Source: Saprospiraceae bacterium
GTDB lineage: Bacteria; Bacteroidota; Bacteroidia; Chitinophagales; Saprospiraceae
Reading direction: 5' to 3'
NCBI GenBank assembly: GCA_020630525.1
Contig: JAHDBF010000016.1
Location: forward strand, 1 to 35,471
Length of the DNA stretch: 35,471 nt
The number at the start of each line of letters is the position of its first letter. Positions within the stretch are counted from its first letter, which is position 1. Shown piece by piece: positions 19,383 through 27,063 of this stretch. The translations under genes were made by a program, and so were the position numbers. The notes under the pieces were generated by a model. It had not been told where the DNA came from and did not search any database. It saw only the letters and a program-made list of their open reading frames with translations.

Positions 19383-19616
19383 GGTTTACTCTATTTTAAA
19401 AATTAATTACTTAATAAATTAACAATCAAAAATGCAAATATTAGCTACGTAATAACTTCATTCATAATATTAAAGTTTCACTATTTTAAAAAAAAAGATT
19501 AGTAAAATGAAACAAAAAAAAAGGAATTATCGTTTATCCTCATATTTGAAATTAGATTGTTAGCAATTTGTCATATATCACTGTTTTTCAATTACATACA
19601 CATATAATTTTTTATT

Positions 19617-19979
19617 ATGAATCAAAGACTTTCAGACACGGATTTAGCTACATTTAAAGAAATATTGCTAAAGAAAAAAAACCATTCAGAAGAACAAATA
19701 AAGTATTATCAAGATCAATTAGAATCTATGGCGGAAAATGGAAGAGATGAATCAAATGTACTTCAAAATTCTAATGAGTATATTAATATGGAATATACTC
19801 TTCTACAACTTTCTCGGCAAAAAAAACATCTTAGCGACATTGATCAAGCATTGGAAAGAGTTGCTCGAAAAACATTTGGATTATGCACAATTACCGGAAA
19901 TTTGATTGACAAGAAAAGACTAATGGCAGTTCCAACCACCACAAAATCGTTATCAAATGGCAAGAAAGTTGGGGAATAG
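19617..19979 (+). CDS. DksA/TraR-like protein with degenerate zinc finger
   Basis: Coiled-coil hairpin N-terminus, LERVARKTFGLCTITGNLIDKKRLMAVPTTTKSL; only one of the C4 cysteines is evident. Confidence 0.75.
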   Translation: MNQRLSDTDLATFKEILLKKKNHSEEQIKYYQDQLESMAENGRDESNVLQNSNEYINMEYTLLQLSRQKKHLSDIDQALERVARKTFGLCTITGNLIDKKRLMAVPTTTKSLSNGKKVGE

Positions 19980-20346
19980 AAGAATTAATAACCTGTCAGT
20001 ACGTGCATTAAAAAAGAAGTATGGAGATGTCCCTACACATTTCCTATTTTCTATTAAAACGCCTTTAGAATATCAATGCCCAATAATTGATCATAATATT
20101 GACAAGGTTGCTAATTGCAAAGACAAATTACACAAGGCTTTCAATGCAAAATCAATTGAATCTAAAAATGCTTTGATTTCAGCTGCATTATTTGCAATTT
20201 CTGATTTAGAAAAAAATCTTGATGAAGTGACTAGAAATAATTTTATCGAATTGAGAGAATATGCAAAAGAATGGAAAAAACTTGCAATAGAGGTGTTAGA
20301 TGCTTCTGGACATCCTGAAAAATTTGTAAAAATCAAATGGAGGTAA
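19957..20346 (+). CDS. Hypothetical protein between the DksA-like and MscS genes
   Basis: Long open frame overlapping both neighbours; alternative TTG start at 19966. Confidence 0.6.
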   Translation: MARKLGNRRINNLSVRALKKKYGDVPTHFLFSIKTPLEYQCPIIDHNIDKVANCKDKLHKAFNAKSIESKNALISAALFAISDLEKNLDEVTRNNFIELREYAKEWKKLAIEVLDASGHPEKFVKIKWR

Positions 20347-21098
20347 TCAATCAATATTTGGAAACGTATATAAACAATTCTTTCATCAGATTTTTGATGA
20401 TACTATTGTTGTTATATTTACTGCGTTCAGTAATTGTTAAGTGGTATCAGATATCCAAAAATAGAAGAACACCTGATAATTTTATTTTTGGAATAAATAA
20501 TGTATTTCAGGCGTTTCTTTTTTTCGTAATATTTATTTTTTTCTTTTCATTATTTGGTATTGATTTAAAAAGTTTAGCTACCTCATTAAGCATCGTCGCA
20601 GCAGCTTTAGTATTAATTTTTAAAGAATATATTTCTGATTTTCTTTTTGGTTTATACTTTGGTTTTGCTAAGGACTTTGAAATTGGAGATTACATTTATT
20701 CTAATGATATTAAGGGAAAAGTAGTTGAGTTAACTTTATTCAAGACGAAATTATTGAATGATGATGATGATCTAATATCTATACCAAACAGTAAAATTTT
20801 CAATAACGAAATTATAAATTACACAAAAAAGGATTCTCGCTTGCTTAGTATTGATTTCCAAATTTACATTAACAAAGTAAAAAGCATTGAACACCTAGAA
20901 ATCGAATTGGTTAAATCTCTTGAAGACTATTTTGAATTTTTGGTTCCTAATTCTTTTAACTTAAAAATAGTAAAGATGGAAAAAGATTCTATTGACCTAA
21001 AGTTTCAATATCAATTGAAAAAATTTGACCAAGATAAAATGAAACAAATAAGAAAAAAGACTGTTAGGTGCCTATTAAACAATATCAGTAAAACTTAA
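20337..21098 (+). CDS. MscS family small-conductance mechanosensitive channel
   Basis: TM3-like LATSLSIVAAALVLIFKEYISDFLFGLYFGFAKDFEIGDYI, beta domain KGKVVELTLFKTKLLNDDDDLISIPNSKIFNNEIINY. Confidence 0.85.
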   Translation: MEVINQYLETYINNSFIRFLMILLLLYLLRSVIVKWYQISKNRRTPDNFIFGINNVFQAFLFFVIFIFFFSLFGIDLKSLATSLSIVAAALVLIFKEYISDFLFGLYFGFAKDFEIGDYIYSNDIKGKVVELTLFKTKLLNDDDDLISIPNSKIFNNEIINYTKKDSRLLSIDFQIYINKVKSIEHLEIELVKSLEDYFEFLVPNSFNLKIVKMEKDSIDLKFQYQLKKFDQDKMKQIRKKTVRCLLNNISKT

Positions 21099-21171
21099 AA
21101 AGCATTTTTCAATACTATAAAAAATCGGTTATTACATTATCAATATCTGGAAAATGAGAAGAAGAAGAAAA

Positions 21172-21215
21172 AGAAAAAGAAGAAGCTAGGCACACACCTT
21201 GGCTTCTTCTTGGAA
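21172..21215 (-). terminator. Candidate terminator for the minus-strand sigma operon
   Basis: AAGAAGAAGC (21177-21186) / GCTTCTTCTT (21202-21211), plus inner GG/CC; read on the minus strand it is followed by a T-rich pyrimidine tract (TTTCTTTTTCTTCTTC). Confidence 0.55.
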
Positions 21216-21225
21216 AACAACTCTC

Positions 21226-22659
21226 TTAAAGTTTATAACTCAATTTTAATTGCCCAGAAAAAACAATCGGATTGAAGCTATGTGTTTCTTTTGTCAAATT
21301 AGAAATAGTGTACTCAATTCCAGAGTGTAACCCCATCCATACACGTTGGGTTAAGTTATATTCTATTCCAAAATTAGTGGTGATTTGACTAGATATTTTT
21401 TTATAATTATTTGATTCCTCTATTGATATTACGTCATAATATTGAGGATCAATATTTTCTACTACAGTTTGTCCTTCATTCCCAAAATGATAGGTCAATT
21501 GAGTACCTAATCCATATGAGATTCCAATTTTTCTTGTGACATTATGAATTCTTGACACACTCATTGGCAATGACAATTGTTTATATTTATTGTATTTCAA
21601 TACTCTTGTATAAGCCACACCTTGGACATCAGAATCAATAGAATGAGAAGTAACGGTATGTGTTAATGTGTTAAGCAGTTCTACATTAACTTCTTGTACC
21701 ATACTAGTATCGCGTTCTTGTGTAAAATCAAATTTAGATTCTATATTTCTATAATGTAATCCTGTAGAAAAACTCCATTTCCCATTTACTACATAAGCTA
21801 TATTCAATCCTAAACCAATGCTTGGAAAACCAGTTTCTAAAATTGATTTAGTCTCAGCCAATTTGTTTCCATTAAAATTTGGCAACATATAACTGGTTGA
21901 TAAACCAAGAGAGGACATCCAGTAAGGATTTGTACCTTCTTTTGTCTCAATGATATAAAGGGGATCAATATTGGGAAACAATAATTGCGTTCTTTCAAAT
22001 ACTAGTAATTTACGAATAACCTCAATTGTAGTAATTTCATCAAGATCAGCAATTTTGGATTGAGTATTTGATAAGGGGATAATATGTGGAATTTCTTGAG
22101 TACTGTTTTCAATATTGACTTCAGCATAATCTGCTTCCAGATCATAAGTAGCATTGTTAATTCCTTCTGAAATCATATTATTCCTAACAGCACTATGGTA
22201 GTTTTCTGTTTTCTGTTCTTCTATCTTTTCTTGTTTATTTATTGAATTTGACACCTTTTCTATAGCATTATTTTTAAGGCTTTTTTCATTGTTATTGCTA
22301 CTTGATGATCTTCCTGATTTAGCATTAGAATCTGATTTATTATTAGATTCTATTGTTATTGGATCTATTGATTTTTTTACTTCGTCAAGAATTACTTTAA
22401 TGTTTTCATGATTTTCGGTAATCTTTTTTTCTAAATCGGCTAAGGAATTATTTTTCATTTTAAGGTTTGAAATCAAAAGTAACCCTGAGAAAACAAATAG
22501 AAGTATACCAATCCATATGAAGATTAATCCATATTTTCTTTTCTTATTATTTGGCTTTACGCCATGTAATATATCTTGCCCTACATTATCCCAAGACAAT
22601 GATTCTGGTAATTCTGAATTTGATCTTAATTTGTTTTTAAATTCATTTTTCTTATCCAT
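21226..22659 (-). CDS. Predicted dual-membrane-spanning anti-sigma-like protein: short cytoplasmic N-terminus, one TM helix, periplasmic linker, C-terminal outer-membrane beta-barrel
   Basis: No cleavable signal; TM at about residues 43-64 (YGLIFIWIGILLFVFSGLLLI), ~180 aa low-complexity linker, then alternating strands (MSSLGLSTSYML, PSIGLGLNIAYVVNGKWSFSTGLHYR, IGISYGLGTQLTYHFG, TNFGIEYNLTQRVWMGLHSGIEYTIS). Overlaps the sigma gene by 8 bp. Confidence 0.7.
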   Translation of the reverse strand: MDKKNEFKNKLRSNSELPESLSWDNVGQDILHGVKPNNKKRKYGLIFIWIGILLFVFSGLLLISNLKMKNNSLADLEKKITENHENIKVILDEVKKSIDPITIESNNKSDSNAKSGRSSSSNNNEKSLKNNAIEKVSNSINKQEKIEEQKTENYHSAVRNNMISEGINNATYDLEADYAEVNIENSTQEIPHIIPLSNTQSKIADLDEITTIEVIRKLLVFERTQLLFPNIDPLYIIETKEGTNPYWMSSLGLSTSYMLPNFNGNKLAETKSILETGFPSIGLGLNIAYVVNGKWSFSTGLHYRNIESKFDFTQERDTSMVQEVNVELLNTLTHTVTSHSIDSDVQGVAYTRVLKYNKYKQLSLPMSVSRIHNVTRKIGISYGLGTQLTYHFGNEGQTVVENIDPQYYDVISIEESNNYKKISSQITTNFGIEYNLTQRVWMGLHSGIEYTISNLTKETHSFNPIVFSGQLKLSYKL

Positions 22660-23203
22660 AATTAAATGATTTGGATGCTAACGAAAAATTATTTTTAATC
22701 CATTTCTTTCCACGCAATAGTTGCGATCTAGAAGTTTCTGGTTTTATGTTTAACAATTCTGCAATTTCTTTATGAGAATATTCGTCAATAACAAAGAGCA
22801 TAAAAATAGTTCGATACCCTTCTGGCATGGCTTTTAATCCATCCAATATTTCTTCTCTAGTTAAGTTTTCAAAATCAATTTCGTCAGTATAGTTTTCTAC
22901 ATCAGAAAAATCTTCTAACGGAATTAAATTCAATTTTGATGAATTTTTCCTTAGTTCTGAAATACATTTATTGATTGTAATTCTACGCATCCAGAACTTA
23001 ATATTCCCTTTACTTGGTTGATAGGATTCAAGAGATTTAAATATTTGAATAAAAACTTCTTGCATCATATCTTTCCTACTTTCCTTTTCAAAAATATAGC
23101 TACTTATTACCGCATAGATGTATGGAGCGCAAAGCTCATAGCACTGCTTATAAGCTTTGCGCTCTCCATTTATACATCGCTTTATTAATGAACTTTCTAT
23201 CAT
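22652..23203 (-). CDS. ECF (sigma-70 family) RNA polymerase sigma factor
   Basis: Region 2 KDMMQEVFIQIFKSLESYQPSKGNIKFWMRRITINKCISELRK; region 4 MPEGYRTIFMLFVIDEYSHKEIAELLNIKPETSRSQLLRGKKWIK. Confidence 0.9.
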   Translation of the reverse strand: MIESSLIKRCINGERKAYKQCYELCAPYIYAVISSYIFEKESRKDMMQEVFIQIFKSLESYQPSKGNIKFWMRRITINKCISELRKNSSKLNLIPLEDFSDVENYTDEIDFENLTREEILDGLKAMPEGYRTIFMLFVIDEYSHKEIAELLNIKPETSRSQLLRGKKWIKNNFSLASKSFNYG

Positions 23204-23209
23204 TAAAGA

Positions 23210-24502
23210 TTACTCACAACCATTCATCAATTCTGTCAATAACTCATTAGCATCGTCAAACTCTTCTACTGCTCCGCCATCTGTATACGTTACTGAAACT
23301 GGGTAAACCAAGCTGTAACTAGGATCAAAACTATATTCAATAATTGCCTCGTCTGAAGATACCGTCGCCGTATTTCCTTCATAGGTAACTAGCGTAATTG
23401 GGTAATTGATGTCGAAACAATTTTCAGCATAATCATCTGAAAGAAACGCTAGTATAATTAAATCGAAATTATCATTAAATTCCTCGCCTGGGCCCCAAAC
23501 ATCAATTGAATCCAAGCCTCCACCAGTCCATCCGCCATCACCAAAATCAAAACAATCAATCATTAGCTCTTCTAATTGATCTGAAGTTCCAACAACGTAA
23601 GTATTTCCTTCGTAGTCAGTTAAGGTAATTGGGTACACATAATCAACAACATCACCTTGCAACATTAAATTACATATGTCTTCATGGCTAGTAATTTCTA
23701 CAATAGAACCATCCGAAGTAGTTACGCTGAATGGAAACTCAATTTCATAACATCCTAATAGCTCAAAGTTATTTTCCCATTCCCAACCTAATCCATCAAA
23801 ACCTCCTCCATCATATCCTGAGGTATCAATATCACCAAAGCCATTACAATCGATCAAAGCTTCAAAAATATCATCAACATTTGCAACTGTAAGGGTATTT
23901 CCTTCTTCATCAATAAGTGTTAATGGAAACTGGAAAAAATACAAATCACTAGCGACTAATGCATTAAATGATTCCGCATCTTCTGCTGTGACAACGTTAC
24001 CTTCAATATCAGTTAATGCTACTGGGTAAACCAAATCCCAACAAGAATTATCGTAAGAAATATCATAGGCTGGAAAACTGTTTTCATCCCATCCACCAGT
24101 AGGAACACAAGAAGCGAATAGTTCTGCTAATTCATCACCATCTGCAACAGTAGAATCTTCTCCATCAAGGCTAACATTTAGAGGATAAACAAAATCTACT
24201 ACTTCTAATGTACCATCTTCAAAAGCTGCAGTTAAATCATCTTCACTTGCAATAACATATTCATTACCATCTATGTCGACCAAAGAAAATGGAAATGTAA
24301 TCAAGAAACAATCAAAATCCATTCCTTCTCCATCACTCCCAGAACTTCTTGATAATAGAGGATTATGATGAGCCATGTTATCTTCTTTCGGATCTTCCCA
24401 CTCTGTTTGATCTTGAATATTGACTTCTTCGTCTTTTGAACAAGAAGTAAAAATTAAACTTGCCATTAAGGCAATAAGAAAAATATTATTTAAAACTTTC
24501 AT
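23210..24502 (-). CDS. Repeat-containing, highly acidic predicted surface lipoprotein
   Basis: Lipobox MKVLNNIFLIALMASLIFTSC followed by SKDEE; eight divergent modules of the type [FY]P[FVLI]xLxDxEGNxxxVxxxDxLxxLxxxC; no K or R in residues 53-430. Confidence 0.8.
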   Translation of the reverse strand: MKVLNNIFLIALMASLIFTSCSKDEEVNIQDQTEWEDPKEDNMAHHNPLLSRSSGSDGEGMDFDCFLITFPFSLVDIDGNEYVIASEDDLTAAFEDGTLEVVDFVYPLNVSLDGEDSTVADGDELAELFASCVPTGGWDENSFPAYDISYDNSCWDLVYPVALTDIEGNVVTAEDAESFNALVASDLYFFQFPLTLIDEEGNTLTVANVDDIFEALIDCNGFGDIDTSGYDGGGFDGLGWEWENNFELLGCYEIEFPFSVTTSDGSIVEITSHEDICNLMLQGDVVDYVYPITLTDYEGNTYVVGTSDQLEELMIDCFDFGDGGWTGGGLDSIDVWGPGEEFNDNFDLIILAFLSDDYAENCFDINYPITLVTYEGNTATVSSDEAIIEYSFDPSYSLVYPVSVTYTDGGAVEEFDDANELLTELMNGCE

Positions 24503-24667
24503 TACACTTTTTTATAAATAGTAAAATAATTAGACGTCCTTTCATTCTACTATTCGCTTTCTATTTCAAATACGTTGCACGATAACAAAACTTTTTTTAA
24601 GATAGTAAATTTTAGCTTCAAACTGACAATTAAGATTCATATTAAAAGATAGTTGAGAAAATTCTTT

Positions 24668-24675
24668 TACATTTG
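24668..24675 (+). promoter_or_regulatory. Candidate -7 box (TACATTTG)
   Basis: Exact TAnnTTTG match 13 nt before ATG 24689; no convincing -33 TTTG. Confidence 0.35.
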
Positions 24676-24688
24676 GTAAAATCCTTTA

Positions 24689-25762
24689 ATGATGAAGTAT
24701 TTGGTATCAATAATTATCGTTGTTGCATTGTGTCAATCTAACATTGCGCAAAAAAGAGTAATTATTGAAAAATTTACTAATTCTCATTGTGGTGTTTGTC
24801 CTGGTGCAACCATTGATATTAAAAACATGGTAGCAGAAAATCCTGATCTATTTTGGATTAGTCATTACAAACCGAATACTTGGTATGAAAATCCATTAAA
24901 TAATGCAGAAAGTGTATTGTTGTATGACACTCTAAATGTGCCTGGTGTGCCAATGGCAATGATAAATAGAACTAGTGTAAACAATAAACCCTATTCTGGA
25001 GCTTCTAATTGGGAAACATTGATTGAGCAAGAAATAGAGAAACCGCATTTTGTAAATCTATCAATAGAAAATGTATCAATCAATCAACAATCTAGAGAAT
25101 TAAAATTTAGCGTTAATGCCAATTTTGAAACACTACCACCAGACAATGATTATAAAATTACAGCCATAATTGCTGAGGATTGGGTATATGGTGTTAAGCA
25201 AAGTAGCTACTTTAATGATGTAGAAGGACATCCATTAGAAGGTCTTGGTGATGAGATTTGGAGCTATGGACATAGACATGTTGTAAGAACTATACTAGAT
25301 GATATTTGGGGAACTGATAATTCCATTCCTGATGAAATCGAATTAAATACTGATTACATTCAAGAGTATAGTTATTCCGTACCAGAAGATTATAGATTGG
25401 AATTTATTGAGATTATATGTATGGTTTCCAAAAATGGAAGTACAAATTCGGACATCCAAGTCTTAAATGCTGCAGAAATAAAATTGAGTGAATTGAATAT
25501 ACTTTCGAGTAATGAAGAAAATATTGAACCATTGACATTTGACATTACACCAAACCCAGCTTCTACTTTCATAGAAATAAAGTTGGCTGAAGGCGTATCA
25601 TCACTATCCTTAATTGATGTGACTGGTCAAATAATTAAAACGATAACAGATCCAAATACTTTATATAAAATGGATATTTCTAACTTTCAATCTGGAATCT
25701 ATTATTTAAAAATTAATGATGGAATCCACACAAAAACAGAAGCATTATATATTACAAAATAA
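24689..25762 (+). CDS. Omp28-like/thioredoxin-fold secreted protein with T9SS type A sorting domain
   Basis: Signal peptide, RVIIEKFTNSHCGVCPGATIDI, C-terminal FDITPNPASTFIEIKL...GIYYLKINDGIHTKTEALYITK. Confidence 0.82.
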   Translation: MMKYLVSIIIVVALCQSNIAQKRVIIEKFTNSHCGVCPGATIDIKNMVAENPDLFWISHYKPNTWYENPLNNAESVLLYDTLNVPGVPMAMINRTSVNNKPYSGASNWETLIEQEIEKPHFVNLSIENVSINQQSRELKFSVNANFETLPPDNDYKITAIIAEDWVYGVKQSSYFNDVEGHPLEGLGDEIWSYGHRHVVRTILDDIWGTDNSIPDEIELNTDYIQEYSYSVPEDYRLEFIEIICMVSKNGSTNSDIQVLNAAEIKLSELNILSSNEENIEPLTFDITPNPASTFIEIKLAEGVSSLSLIDVTGQIIKTITDPNTLYKMDISNFQSGIYYLKINDGIHTKTEALYITK

Positions 25763-25794
25763 TTAAATATATTTTCAAAACCTTATTATAAATT

Positions 25795-27015
25795 ATGAGA
25801 ATTTACCACACATTAATTTCTAGCCTCTTTCTATTTTTAATAGCAAATATGGTGAAAGCACAGACTTGGGAGCAAGTGAGTTCACCACCAAATAATTTTT
25901 TTACAGATCATACCTTTGGTTTTGGTTTAGATGGTATGGGATATTTGGTAACAGGAACAGATTTAAATGGCAACATTAGTAACGACTTCTATCAGTACTC
26001 TCCTACTTCTGATTCTTGGACGCAATTGGATGATTTTCCAGGTGGAGCAAGAGGATATGCGATAGGTGATACATGGGATGGCAAAGCGTATTTTGGATTT
26101 GGACTAGGAAACGGATTAGCGTTTAATGACCTATGGGTTTTTGATCCAGCATTACAAACTTGGGAAAGGCTATCGGATTGTCCATGTGAAGCTAGGTTGC
26201 ATCCAGCTTTAGTTGCGCATAATAATAAAATATATATGGGTCTTGGTGGTGGAAATGGAAATTTAAAAGATTGGTGGATTTATGATATTATGACAGACAC
26301 TTGGAGTCAAGGGGCAGATTTACCAGCAGCGCCGAGACATCACCCATATCAGTTTGGAATTGGAGAATATGTTTATGCAGGATTTGGTCACGGAGATGGA
26401 ATTTTTAATGACTGGTATCAATATGATCCTCAAAATGACAGTTGGACAGAAGTTGCCTCATTACCTGCTGAAGGAAGAGTTGCTGGCACACAATTTTCTT
26501 ACAACGGAAAAGGATATGCGCTTAGTGGAGAGGGAGAATCTCATAGTGCAATGGATGAAGGAGAATTTTGGATGTATGATCCCATTTTAGATGAATGGAG
26601 TCAATTGCCTTCTCATCCAGGTACATCTCGATGGGCGCCTGCATCTTTTGTTATTGAAGATGAAGTATATTTATTCAACGGTACAAGATATTTACTTCCT
26701 TCAGGAAGCAATACGTATATACAGGAAGCTTTTAAATATGACCTAAACGCGACTATTTCTAACAACGAAGATTTCAATACAATAGAGAAAATCACTATTA
26801 GCCCAAATCCAACGACAGAATACGTCAATATAGAACTTCCTATAGAATGGGATATTCAAAATTTAACACTAAAAGTACTTAATTTAGAAGGAAAACTTTT
26901 ACTCAAATCAGTAGCAACAAATTCGATAAACATAAACGATTTATCGCAAGGTACTTATCTGCTAGAATGGGAATACCAAGGTAAAACCGATTCACAAATT
27001 ATTATCAAAAATTGA
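25795..27015 (+). CDS. Kelch-repeat secreted protein with T9SS type A sorting domain
   Basis: Repeated GKAYFGFG...NDLWVFDPALQTWERL / NDWYQYDPQNDSWTEVASLP kelch blades; C-terminal ITISPNPTTEYVNIELP...GTYLLEWEYQGKTDSQIIIKN. Confidence 0.88.
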   Translation: MRIYHTLISSLFLFLIANMVKAQTWEQVSSPPNNFFTDHTFGFGLDGMGYLVTGTDLNGNISNDFYQYSPTSDSWTQLDDFPGGARGYAIGDTWDGKAYFGFGLGNGLAFNDLWVFDPALQTWERLSDCPCEARLHPALVAHNNKIYMGLGGGNGNLKDWWIYDIMTDTWSQGADLPAAPRHHPYQFGIGEYVYAGFGHGDGIFNDWYQYDPQNDSWTEVASLPAEGRVAGTQFSYNGKGYALSGEGESHSAMDEGEFWMYDPILDEWSQLPSHPGTSRWAPASFVIEDEVYLFNGTRYLLPSGSNTYIQEAFKYDLNATISNNEDFNTIEKITISPNPTTEYVNIELPIEWDIQNLTLKVLNLEGKLLLKSVATNSININDLSQGTYLLEWEYQGKTDSQIIIKN

Positions 27016-27024
27016 TAATGATTT

Positions 27025-27063
27025 ATAAGAGGATACAACTCATGTATCCTCTTATTTTTTTTT
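27025..27063. terminator. Terminator between convergent kelch and endonuclease-like genes
   Basis: ATAAGAGGATACA (27025-27037) / TGTATCCTCTTAT (27043-27055), perfect 13-bp stem, 5-nt loop, then TTTTTTTTT. Confidence 0.9.

Noticed and set aside
19480-19530. A-rich tracts (AAAAAAAAAG, AAAAAAAAAGG) upstream of the DksA-like gene
   Set aside because: Simple AT-rich intergenic sequence; no paired stem or repeat unit seen.
19840-19979. DksA-like protein missing most zinc-finger cysteines as a novelty
   Set aside because: Bacteroidota DksA/TraR relatives commonly have degenerate zinc fingers (general knowledge), so not reported as novel on its own.
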